From Zopfochytrium polystomum (Eukaryota > Chytridiomycota > Chytridiomycetes > Chytridiales > Chytridiaceae), in the NCBI GenBank assembly GCA_025765615.1, contig JAIVFJ010000226.1, forward strand, positions 1-64,000: a stretch of 64,000 nt of DNA, in the 5' to 3' direction. A program made the position numbers and the translations under genes. Of this stretch, positions 1-10,624 are shown piece by piece. The notes beneath the pieces are model-generated. The model searched no databases, was not told where the DNA came from, and worked only from the letters and a program-made list of their open reading frames with translations. Numbering within the stretch: position 1 is the first letter of the stretch; every line of letters starts with the position of its first letter.

Positions 1-926
1 TCAACTATGACGAGGACCTGGCCCAGCTGCCGATCCAAGACTGGGCACACTCCGACGCCTTCTATCTTTCTCCATCAACACTGGCTCCGCCACCGGGCGC
101 CGACAACGGCCTGCTCAACGGCACCAAAGTATAATGACGCTGGCTCCAACTACACCGCGACCGTCATCCCCAGCACAATCTACCGACTCCGCGTTATAAA
201 CAGCGACGTTTACGCTCACATGAAGTTCTCGATCGACAACCACACATTCCAGGCCATCGCTGCCGACCTGGTCCCAAGGACAACGCATCGACGTCACCAT
301 CAGTCAGCGCTACGAAATTGTCTTCACCGCCTATCAGACTGCGGATAACTACTGGATCCGCGCCAACCCGCAGCTATCGTGCACAAACAACAAGAACCAG
401 AACGGCATCAAGGGCATCCTCAAGTACTCCCGCCTCGAACCTCACGACGGACCCAACGACGACGGCGTATGCGTTCACCGACGACTGCGGCGACCAAACA
501 ATTTCTGTGACGCCGAAACTCACGAAAACAATTTCCACGTCGTCCGCACTCCAGCGGCTAGTCGCCCGTCGACTTTTCGCAGGCGAAATTGTACATCAAC
601 GGAGTGACTCACCTCGCCCGCGTCACCGGCACCTTCTCCGGCAAATTCACCGACTACCTCACCACTGCCGTCCCGCGTCGCGACGTTGTCGTCCACCCCG
701 CCTCCGGATACCTCGCCGTGGCCTTCCCGCTCGAAAACCCGGGCACCTGGCTGCACTGCACATCGCCTTCCACTCCATCGAGGGTGTCGCTGCAGTTCGT
801 CCAGCAGTACGACGACATACGGGCAATGTCGGCGTGCACGGCTCGTGGAATCAGACGTGCACAAATTGGAAGTCGTATGTGGCGGGGGACTCGTCGGTCC
901 CCGTGATGGACGATTCGGGCATTTGA
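1..926 (+). pseudogene. Laccase-like multicopper oxidase copy 1, 5'-truncated and decayed
   Basis: This is the 3' two thirds of a multicopper oxidase related to the intact copies at 6847 and 10625, entering from outside the window. Homology runs from NYDED(L) near base 3 to the C-terminus MDDSGI with stop at 924-926. Against copy 3 it has a 1-nt deletion and a compensating 1-nt insertion near 70-95, and a 2-nt deletion near 125 that puts TAA TGA in frame. A large deletion near 608 joins INGVTH directly to LARVTGTFSG and removes the HPMHIHGH copper-ligand motif. The HCHIAFH motif near 755 is also frame-broken. The protein cannot bind the trinuclear copper cluster. Its middle matches copy 3 better than copies 2 or 4 (DNGLLNGT, KFSIDNHTF, INGVT). 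Whether its 5' half exists cannot be seen here. Confidence 0.93.
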
Positions 927-2221
927 GAGTGTTGGCGCGGTGCGAGCTGTTCAAACCTTTTCTCTCCTTTCTTTGCAACCTGCTGGGATCCCCGCAACCT
1001 GCGACGCTTGTCGTTAGTCTGTTTCCGCACATTGCTCCCCGCCTCCCCCCATTACTTTACCTCACAGCAGCCCTTTCTTGCTATTTTCTATGTTTTATGT
1101 TGCATGCGTGCTTCCTCCTCAACCTCGAACGGCCGGTTGTCTTCGTTTTTTCTTCCAAATGATGGCCTTTTTATTCTTTATTTTTGTTCGCTGGGCGGAC
1201 TATACACAAAAAGGACCGGGTAGTGAATGCGCCAAGCAGGGCTGTGCGTGAGAACACGTGACGGTCGATGCTACGGCAGCGAGAGAGGGCAAGAAAAGAA
1301 TGGACAAGCGAGAGAGAGAGAGAGAGAGAGAGTGTGTGTGTGTGTGTGTGTGGTGTGTTGCGGGCGCTGAGAGCGATTGAGCGTGAGCGGTCGTGTGTGT
1401 AGTGAGACAAGAACTTGAAGCTGTGGACAGGGCGGCCGTTTTGCTTATGGACTGCCCCTGTGGGCCGCCAAGAAGGAAAAAAGAAGACGACGGCAACGAA
1501 CATGAGCCAATCGATCCTCCCATAATAGTCTGACTGGCGTCAGTCTGGCCACAGCCACCAGACAACCGAGTTTGCGGAATCGGTCCATCAGTCACACACA
1601 AACACACAAACACACACAGACACACACACACACACACACACACACCACACCACACAACACACACACACACACACAATGCCTAAGCAAGTGCCAACAATCA
1701 AGGCCGTTCGCGGATGTTGTGCCCGCTCGGGCCGAAAAAGGGGCGGAACCAAAAAAGAAAAACGAAGAAAAAAAAGAAAAAAAAGGGACGGAGGCACGCC
1801 GCCCGCACAGACACAAACAGACAGCACACACTCTTTCCGTCCAGATTCCAAAAGAAAACGAAGAAAAACAAGGAACGAAAAAGCAGCGGCGGGCCGCCGC
1901 GCGCGGTGCCCAGACTCCCAATTTACGTACCGGCCAACACCAACACCGGCTGCAATGGAAAAATCTAATTTGCAAGAGAAATTAGAACAAATGCCGGAAT
2001 ATGCACTTGCCAAATAAAGCGAAAATCGCTGTCCCCCTTGTGTGGCGTCGCACTGCCAAGATTTTGGCGAAAAAGTTGAAAACAGAACAAAAACGCGAAA
2101 GACAAAGTCTTTGACAGTACACAGCCTCACCGTCGTCCACAGCTTCCAACCCTTACTTCACTCGCACGGTCCTCTCGTAACACACGCTCATTCTCTCTCT
2201 CACTCACTCTCACACAACAGG

Positions 2222-2269
<48 letters not shown>

Positions 2270-2390
2270 CTCTCCTCTCTCTCTCTCTCTCTCGCTCCCT
2301 CCCACTCTCTGTGCCTGTCTCAGACACACACTCGCTCCATCTTCCGGCTTGTTCTTTCCAATGCTGCATTGACTGCTCTACCGCGTTAGC
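927..2390. other. Intergenic region between laccase copies 1 and 2
   Basis: No gene is supported. The stretch holds pyrimidine-rich 3' flank, a GA/GT microsatellite at about 1312-1352, a long CA tract at about 1598-1676, an A-rich purine stretch at 1735-1890 and a CT tract at 2226-2294. The word CCAATTTACG near 1918 and the ending TTGCCAAATAAAGC near 2011 recur upstream of copy 3 (6340 and 6430), so this spacer was duplicated along with the genes. Open frames here are products of the repeats. Confidence 0.7.
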
Positions 2391-2528
2391 AAGTGCCAAG
2401 AAGCGCCAAGTGTCTCGTCATGTGAAGAAATATTGTACCTCTGTCGCTTTTCAAATTAGGCGTTTGATGCGAGAATCTATTCTTCTTTCAAACCACAAGG
2501 GCATCTGTTGTTGCTGCTTCCGTATAAA
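2391..2528 (+). promoter_or_regulatory. Laccase copy 2 promoter: GCCAAG-type element plus TATA box
   Basis: AAGTGCCAAGAAGCGCCAAG (2391-2410) lies about 110 bases ahead of TATAAAAG (2523), which is 91 bases ahead of the start codon. The same order and similar spacing occur ahead of copies 3 and 4. Conservation against a diverged spacer suggests a transcription-factor site; the factor is unknown. Confidence 0.6.
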
Positions 2529-2613
2529 AGCGCTAAGGGGGACGAGCATCCACAGCACCAAAAAGTGAGAAACAAACAAGGAAAAGAAACAACACGCCAA
2601 AAAACAACCGTCA

Positions 2614-4529
2614 ATGAGATTCAAAGCATTCACCTTTGCGGCTACTGGAACCGCCGTCGCTCTGCTCCAAGCTGGCTGGACGACCGCAGCCTGCGTCAAT
2701 TCAGCCACGGCCCGCAGCTGCTGGGGAGACTACGACATCACCAACCGACTACTACGACACCGTTCCCGACACTGGCGTCACACGCACCTACTACCCTCGC
2801 CCTCAACAATGTCACCATGGCTCCCGACGGCGTGTCGCGCTACGTCACGGCTTTCAACAGCTCGATTCCAGGACCGACCATCACGGCCGATTGGGGCGAC
2901 ACGGTCGTGGTGTACGTTACGAACAATCTCGCAAACAATGGAACGGCGTTGCATTGGTGAGTCCAATTTTTTTAAAGTTGTTCCGTCGACCGTCAACTGC
3001 GACTGACAAAGCAGCGAAACAAACTGTGTAGGCACGGCTTGCGACAAAACTATACAGCAGCAAGTGACGGCGTGCCGGGCGTGACGCAGTGCGCGATCGC
3101 ACCGGGCGACACTTTCAAGTACACCTGGCGTGCAACGCAATACGGTTGGTGATTTCATTTTCGTCGCCTCCCAGTGCGACGCAAAAAAAAAAACCGTTCT
3201 GCAAATGTATTCTGATCTGACCCACATCCACAACATAAAGGCCACAACTTGGTACCACAGTCACTTTTCCCTGCAGTACGGCAACGGCGCTTTTGGTGCC
3301 ATCGTCATCAACGGCCCCGCCACCACCAACTACGACGAGGATCTCGGCCCGTTGCTGATCCAAGACTGGGCGCACGAGGACTCCTTCTACCTCTTCTCCA
3401 TCAACACCGGTGCGCCGCCCGGCGCCGAGAACGGTCTGATCAACGGCACCAACATGTACAACAGTGCGGGTTCGTACTTCTCCACAACCGTCACGTCCGG
3501 CACAACTTACCGCCTTCGCGTCGTCAACTCGGGAGTCTACGCTCATATGAAGTTCATGATCGACAACCACAGCTTCCAAGTCATCGCCGCCGACCTGGTG
3601 CCCATCGTTCCCTACAACACTACCATGCTCGACGTTGCCCTCGGCCAGCGCTACGACATTGTCTTCCACGCCAATCAGACCCGCAGATAACTACTGGATC
3701 CGCGCCATCCCGCAGCTGTCTTGCACAAACAACAAGAACCAGAACGGTATCAAGGGGATTCTCAGGGTACTCCACCGCCTCGAACCTCACCGCGGACCCG
3801 ACGACCACAGCGTACACGTACACCGACGACTGCGGCGACCAGACCATGCCGCTGACGCCAAAGGTCACGAAAACGATTGCGTCGTCGTCTGCCACAGCCA
3901 GCGGCTCGCTGCCCGTCGTCTTCTCGCAGCAAAAGTGGTACATCAACGGAAAGACGCAAGTCATCGACTGGTCGAACCCATCCCTCGGCATGATCGAGGC
4001 TCAAAATACGTCGTACCCCAGCGCCTTCAACGTCGTCTCGCTCAACGGCACCTCCTCGGATTGGGCGTACTTTGTGATCACGTGAGTCCAGGCTTCTTTA
4101 AACATTAGACCTAACGAACTAGTTTAACACTTACCTATTCGCAACATCAACAGCACCACCCTCGCTGTCGACCACCCGATGCACATCCACGGCCACGACT
4201 GGTGGGTCCTCGCCCGTGGCACCGGCACCTTCTCTGGCGCCTTCACCGACTACCTCACCACCGCCGTCCCACGTCGCGACGTCGTCGTCCTCCCCGCCTC
4301 CGGATACCTCGCCGTCGCGTTCCCGCTCGACAACCCAGGCACTTGGCTCATGCACTGCCACATTGCCTTCCACGCCAGCGAGGGTCTGTCGCTGCAATTT
4401 GTCGAGAGGTATTCGGATATCAAGGGCAATGTCGGAGTGGACAGCGCGTGGAACCAGACGTGCACGAATTGGAAGTCGTATGTCGCGGGGGACACGGCGG
4501 TCGCGGTCATGGACGATTCGGGCATTTGA
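2614..4529 (+). pseudogene. Laccase-like multicopper oxidase copy 2, frameshifted
   Basis: This copy is full length with the same four-exon layout as copies 3 and 4: exons 2614-2956, 3032-3144, 3241-4081 and 4154-4529, each intron with GT...AG ends. The ATG, signal peptide, [39 protein letters not shown] and DSGI motifs are all present, but not in one frame. Compared with copy 4 there are five one-base insertions: two in exon 1 (near 2743 and 2793), one at the exon 3 start (near 3242) and two in exon 3 (near 3685 and 3767). Exon lengths of 343 and 841 instead of 341 and 838 confirm this. The intron 2 acceptor reads AAG instead of CAG. All other codons look constrained, so the damage is either very recent or partly sequence error in short base runs. 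As written it cannot make a functional enzyme. Confidence 0.85.
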
Positions 4530-6664
4530 GAGTTTGAGCCTGTTTGAAGGCAGTTTCGTGCGCATCTCTATTTTCTTCTGCGCTTATCCTTTTCTCCGTT
4601 TCCAACACATCTTCCCCCCTCCTGTCGCTGCTGTTTATTTGCTGCATGCAAACGACTCACCCTACCCCTTTCCCTCACAGCCACACATTCCATTTGTGAT
4701 TTGATGTGCGAAAATCCCCTCGTTTCCCGGTTCATAAGTTCATCTCTCGCCACCCTCTCGCTCCCGCTATCCATTTTTCACGGTTCATTTCTCGTCAAAC
4801 CTTTCACTTGTTCGGCACATACTTCCCTTACCCTTTGCAGACAAGGCCTTTAAAGTACGTAAGAAGCTCTGCAGATGAGGAATTAAAGTCAAGGGAAGTT
4901 GTCGCCAATTCGTTTCGCTGTCGTCTCGTGGGCGGTTTTTTTTCTCGTAGCTTCACAAGATGGAATACTTTTGGCTTGATTGAAGGGCATGAAGAAAGAC
5001 CGAATCCCCAGCGACGACCCAGTTGAACAGCCAAAAGATCATGATAGCTTCCAGGACTCCGCCGCCGAGTGTGATTGTCGGAAACCCGTGCCGCGTTGCC
5101 TCTGCGAACTACACGCGCTTGTAGAGTGTGCGACGGCGGAGATCGTTGGTTTATAACAGTGGGTCGGTCGGCCTCAACCACCCCCCGTACGTCGGCAACA
5201 GCCACCTCGTGCTCCTCAATCCGGTACATGCAGTCGCCACCACTGCAACAACTGTCCTCCTGATTGGTTCCTTTTGCGCGTAGGTATTCGCGCCTGGCGC
5301 CAACACGACCTCGGCCTTGTTCGCCCGGCTCTAGGCATACTTCGAATTTGGCGCACGGTCACTGTTTCCAACCCACCTCCACGGACTACTAGAACGAACA
5401 CCGCCCGACCTCTTCCCCGACAAAACGTCCACAGCATCCGTTCATTATCCTCCGCACCTCCGTCCCAAAACGCCACCAATCTCCCTCCGCTCAATTTTTT
5501 CCTCCCGGCTGGACCAGCCCAACTTCGCAGAGCTTGGCGACCGACGAATCCCGCTATCTGTCATTTCTCTTACCCCTCTCTCTGACTCCCTAAAACCGAT
5601 GGAAGTTTTTTTTTGATTTTTATTTCACGCAGCCACGCAGCCGGAGGTTGCGTGACGGAAGAGTGAAATGCCACGCGGATATGGCAGAAGCCAAGAACCT
5701 TGACAGAACCAAGCGCGTTGCCGCACACAGGCCACCCAAGCCGGTAACACTACAGAGTAGAACGGCACCGTATGAATCGGCTTCCGCAGCTGCGGAAACA
5801 AACAGCGACGGAATTACCCGCGTTGGCGGGGATGCTTGGCGCAATGGTTTCCCCGTGTGATATTATTGTGCAGTGTAGATTGACAAAGGGAGATTCCGAG
5901 CGCACGTGGCAGTGGCTGGTGGCGGCTGTCCCACTTGGGGGCAACCAGGCGGGCTGATCGATCACGCATCGATCGCACACAAGCACACAATTAGGCGGTT
6001 AGTTAAGCGGTCGGTGGCTTGCTGCAATTTCATATTGTTTTTTTGTTTCTGTTTTCTTTCGGATGGGGCTGCGAATACACGGAAACAGCGTCGTGGGGCC
6101 GTGTGTTAGTTGATTCGCGGTCTCTGTCTCTCTGTATTACGTTCTCTTCCACCTCTTCGAAACATCGTATGTTGTGAAAATTGAATTTTAATTGTGTCGG
6201 CCTTCGCCGGAAAAGCTGCGGAGGAAACCGGAAAGGCACTAAAAAAAAAAAAAAAAAAAAAAAAGAAAGGCGGAAAAAGAGGGACTTTCATCGAGAGAAA
6301 AATAAGCAAAGAAAGTGGTGTGTGTGCGGATGCCCTGACTCCAATTTACGGAGCGGCGGAGGCGGAGCGGGCTGTCAAATATTTAGTAAAATTCGATTTT
6401 TATCGCGAGCGAGGGTCGGTCGAGTGGAGTAAACTTGCTAAATAAAGCACTGAATATCATTCCGCTCTTTTTCCGTTGTGCCAAGATTTGTAAACAAGAC
6501 GCGAAAGACAAACAAATTTCTTCCATGGACGACGGAGCAAAAATCGACTTTCCCTCATTCTTGCTTGCTCACGCCCATAGATGCCCACACACACACACAC
6601 ACACACGCACACACACACACCTTCGTTCGTTCGGTTGCTGCTTTTACCTCTTGCGCGCGTTAAC
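4530..6664. other. Intergenic region between laccase copies 2 and 3
   Basis: No gene is supported. It begins with CT-rich 3' flank, then mixed sequence with no ORF carrying a recognisable domain. It includes a hairpin repeat at 5625-5655, an A run at about 6241-6264 and a CA tract at about 6586-6620. Parts of the last 400 bases match the spacer ahead of copy 2. Confidence 0.65.
5625..5655 (-). repeat. Hairpin repeat, copy 1
   Basis: Read on the minus strand this is TCACGCAACC, a CCGG-containing spacer and GGCTGCGTGA, followed by AATAAAAA. The same arrangement occurs on the plus strand at 55451-55473. The flanking CTTCC and GAAATAA match as well, so the two are copies of one short element. 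Confidence 0.6.
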
Positions 6665-6772
6665 AAACGCCAAGCGCCAAGTTTTCGCCGGCAGCATCCG
6701 CTTTATTTGATGAAAATTTTTCCTTCCACTTTCAAGTCTCCATTCAGCAGTTGACGTTGCTTTCAGTATAAA
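6665..6772 (+). promoter_or_regulatory. Laccase copy 3 promoter: GCCAAG-type element plus TATA box
   Basis: AAACGCCAAGCGCCAAGTTTT (6665-6685; 3 bases shorter in the middle than the other two copies) precedes TATAAAAG at 6767, 80 bases ahead of the ATG. Confidence 0.6.
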
Positions 6773-6846
6773 AGCAGAAGGGGCACGTCGCAAGCGTCCA
6801 TTACACCAAATAGAGACAAGCGACTACACTCTAAAGAATAAAAGCA

Positions 6847-8787
6847 ATGATTTTTAAAGTGATATCACTGGGGGCGACGGTCGCCGCTGCCACTCTGATC
6901 CACGCCCGCTCGTCAAGCGCAGCTTGCGTTCATTCCGCCAACGCCCGCAGCTGCTGGGGCAACTACGACATCACCACCGACTACTACGAAACCGCGCCTC
7001 ACACAGGCGTCACCCGCACTTACTACCTCTCCCTCAACAATGTCACCATGGCTCCCGACGGCGTCTCGCGCTGGGTCACCGCTTTCAACAGCTCGATTCC
7101 CGGACCGACAATCACAGCGGACTGGGGCGACACCGTCGTGGTGTATGTTACTAATAATCTCGAGAGTAACGGTACGGCCGTCCACTGGTACGTATTATTA
7201 AGCCCTGTTGTTTTACTCTTATTTCGTGTCACAAGCTGTTCCCACAGCCGCGTTCCCTTGTCTAACACAGCAGCGAAACAAACTGCGCAGGCACGGACTG
7301 CGTCAAAATTACACTGCGGCAAGCGACGGGGTACCGGGCGTTACGCAGTGCGCAATCGCGCCTGGCGATACTTTCAAGTACACATGGCATGCTACGCAAT
7401 ACGGTTCGTGACGTTTTTCTTGATTGGCTGTGACGCAGTTCGCAAAGCCAGTAACTTAAGCTGACATGCTTGCACAATTCCAGGCACGACCTGGTACCAC
7501 AGCCACTTCTCCCTGCAGTACGGCAACGGCGCAATCGGTCCCATTGTCATCAACGGCCCTGCCACTGCCAACTACGACGTGGACCTCGGCCCCCTCACGA
7601 TCCAAGACTGGGCACACTCCGACGCCTTCTATCTCTTTTCTATCAACACCGGCCCGCCACCGGGCGCCGACAACGGCCTGCTGAACGGCACCAACATGTA
7701 CAACGACGCCGGCTCCTACTACACCGCGACCGTCGACCCCGGCAAGACCTACCGACTCCGCGTCATCAACAGCGGCGTTTACGCTCACATGAAGTTCTCG
7801 ATCGACAACCACACCTTCCAGGTCATCGCCGCGGACCTGGTCCCCATTGTCCCGTACAACGCAACCGTCATCGACGTCGCCCTCGGCCAGCGCTACGACA
7901 TTGTCTTTACCGCGAACCAGACCGCCGATAACTACTGGATCCGCGCCATCCCGCAGCTGTCTTGCACAAACAACAAGAACCAGAACGGCATCAAGGGCAT
8001 CCTCAGGTACGCCACGGCGGCCAACCTGACAGCGGACCCCACGACGACGGCGTACGCGTACACGGACGACTGCGGTGATGAGACCATGTCGCTGACGCCG
8101 AAACTCACGAAACCAATATCCGCGTCGTCCGCCGCCTCCAGCGGCTCTTTGCCCGTCGTGTTCTCCCAGGCGAAATGGCACATCAACGGAGTGACTCAGG
8201 TCATCGACTGGGCCAACCCGTCCCTCGGGATGGTCGAGGCCCAGAATGCGTCGTACCCCAGCGCCTTCAACGTTATCTCGCTCAACGGTACTTCCTCCGA
8301 CTGGGCGTACTTTGTGATCAGGTTACTGGATGGACTTTTTCTTCCCGACCCCCCGTCCCTCCGGTGGAGCTTTAACCAACCAGTTTAATACCAAACCTAC
8401 AAAACTCACAGCTCCAGCATCCCCGTCGACCACCCAATGCACATCCACGGCCACGACTTTTGGGTCCTCGCCCGCGGCACCGGCACCTTCTCCGGCGCCT
8501 TCACCGACTACCTGACGACAGCCGTCCCGCGCCGCGACGTCGTCGTACTCCCCGCCGTCGGCTTCCTCGCCGTCGCGTTCCCGCTCGACAACCCGGGCAC
8601 CTGGCTCATGCACTGCCATATCGCTTTCCATGCCAGCGAGGGCCTGTCGCTTCAGTTCGTCGAGAGATACTCTGAAATCGGAGGCAATGTCGGCGTGGAT
8701 AGCGCGTGGAATAAGACTTGCACCAATTGGAAGGCGTACGTGGCAGGGGAGCCGACTCTTGCGGAGATGGATGATTCGGGCATTTGA
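6847..8787 (+). CDS. Secreted laccase-like multicopper oxidase (asco-laccase type), copy 3
   Basis: The four exons 6847-7187, 7291-7403, 7484-8321 and 8412-8787 join to 555 codons plus stop. Laccases are secreted copper enzymes that oxidise phenols and similar donors and reduce O2 to water. The first ~24 residues form a signal peptide ending near SSSAA. Copper motifs appear in the family order: HWHGLRQN across intron 1, [12 protein letters not shown] at the exon 3 start, [13 protein letters not shown] in exon 4 and [16 protein letters not shown] near the C-terminus. The residue at the T1 axial position is Leu. The protein ends in DSGI, matching the DSGL/V/I plug known from ascomycete laccases. 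Several NxT/S sites suggest glycosylation. Exon 1 (341), 2 (113), 3 (838) and 4 (376) lengths equal those of copy 4. The substrate cannot be told from sequence; other AA1 oxidases are the alternative. Confidence 0.93.
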
Positions 8788-10306
8788 GGTGGCGGGTCGG
8801 CGCAAGTTGTGAGGGTGGTATGTGCAGCATGTCTCAAGCGCACATTTCGAGCCGTTCGCGCCAGTTCCGTTTGGACAACGGCTCGTTCAGCACATCTTTG
8901 TTTTCCATCATCATTCTTCTCTCTGTTACAGCTAAGTATGCTCTTATCTTTTATCCCTTTTTCATCCCACCTTTCCGCCTTTCCCTTTTTCTCTCCTCAC
9001 TTCCCATTTTTTTTACATCTGTCAACCTCCTTTCCCCTTGCAGCAACACACATTCCAGCTTTTTCGGCCTTACGAAACTTTCCGCTTCCCAGTCCCTCCG
9101 CTCTCCTTGCCCTTTCACCTCTTTCGCCCGTTTCTTGCAACTGCAGTTGTTTGCTTCCCACACTTACCTGACTCACCGGAGAAAATCCTATACAGTACGT
9201 AACAATCCTCTGGATGAAGAAAACAATAAAACTGGGTTGCCGGTAGGTCTTGCATTCGACTTTGTAGTATGCCGGTATTTGGAATAACGCAACATTTACC
9301 CTGCCCGCATGGGGCAACGATCAGACGTGAGCCGCCAACCGTTCGATGTGAGTGCTCGCGTTCGCGGCAGCTGAACGAGAAGCGGTGGTGATTGTTGAAA
9401 CGCCAATTTGGTCGATTGACCAGTTTTTGTGCCGGACGGAGCGTGGGTACGGGTGGTTCTTTTCCTTCGCGATTCGGGACTTGCAAGGTCCTGGAAGCTG
9501 ATCTCCAAAAACGGGCGCCCATTGAGGGTTGCAGGCTCGGTTGGACTGAACGAGGTCGGACGTGAGGGCGAAGGAGTTTGTCTATCTATTGGACAGCAAA
9601 ACAGGGCGTGGGAATGAAAAAGCGCCAAGCCAGGAGGTGGGGACACGCTGGGGATCGAAGGGAGAGAGAGAGAGAGAGAGAGGGAGAATCCTAACCGTAG
9701 CTGTAGCACGCGTTGCAGGGAGGGTAATTAATAGCATCATCATGCATGGGATGATGGGGTGTGGGTGGTGGGCCAAGCCGAAAGAAAGCGATGCTGTCGA
9801 TCTTGGCGTGTGGCCGCATATCACATTACTGTACAACGCGCATTATGCTTGCTTCTTGGTGGGCCTTCGAGGGGGAGACAAAAAGAGCGCGTGCCCAGCT
9901 CCAGCTCCCGATCACCCTCGGACCGCGTCCCCGGTTTCCTCTTTGTTTTTCCTGTTTTTTCGTTCTTTTTTCTTCAATTTCCTTTCTCTGTTTGTCTGCC
10001 TGTCTGTATGACTATCTGTCTGACTGTCTGTCTTTCTTCCCCCTGTTCCGTTAAATTTGCTTGTTTCCATGTGTGTCTGGCCGCGCACCTTCCTTCCAAA
10101 AATTTCGCTGTGGCGCGGCCGGCCAAGAAGAATGGACGGTGCGATTTCATTGGAGATTCCTTTCCAATTTAGACGTAACGGGCCAGAACAACAAGCATGG
10201 GCGGCCGCCAAGATTTTGGACCGAATTGGTGAAAAAGCGAGAAGACAAAATGGGACACAGCCCCAAAATGCTTTCGTAAGCGCACGTGCACGTGTCTCCC
10301 ACTCTG

Positions 10307-10342
<36 letters not shown>

Positions 10343-10433
10343 GCACACTCGCACACATACACACACACTCGCTCTCTCTCTCTCTCTCTCTTGCCATGTC
10401 GTCAAGGCTGCTTTTCTCCGTAACCGCGCTCGC
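8788..10433. other. Intergenic region between laccase copies 3 and 4
   Basis: No gene is supported. The region has pyrimidine-rich 3' flank to about 9170, a GA tract at 9660-9682, T-rich sequence and TGTCTG repeats near 9960-10040, a CA tract at 10310-10344 and a CT tract at 10369-10392. Open frames here are low-complexity. Confidence 0.65.
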
Positions 10434-10546
10434 GAACGCCAAGAAGCGCCAAGTTTCTCGCTCAGTGCTGCATCTGTCGCTTTTAGCACAGGGAGCAACA
10501 GTGAGCGAAAACATGCTTGTTGCTCTCACGCTGCTTGCCGTATAAA
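10434..10546 (+). promoter_or_regulatory. Laccase copy 4 promoter: GCCAAG-type element plus TATA box
   Basis: GAACGCCAAGAAGCGCCAAG (10434-10453) followed by TTTCTCG precedes TATAAAAG at 10541, 84 bases ahead of the ATG. It shares GCCAAGAAGCGCCAAG exactly with the copy 2 element. Confidence 0.6.
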
Positions 10547-10624
10547 AGAGAGGTCGATATTTTATTGCGAAAACACACCGCATCGAAGGTGAAAAAAGAC
10601 CATAAACCCCCGAAATCAAAATCC

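Noticed and set aside
1572..2399. ORFs on both strands of the CA and CT tracts, and similar ORFs at 6435-6710, 10147-10545 and 59245-59972
   Set aside because: They are products of dinucleotide repeats, which are open in several frames by nature.
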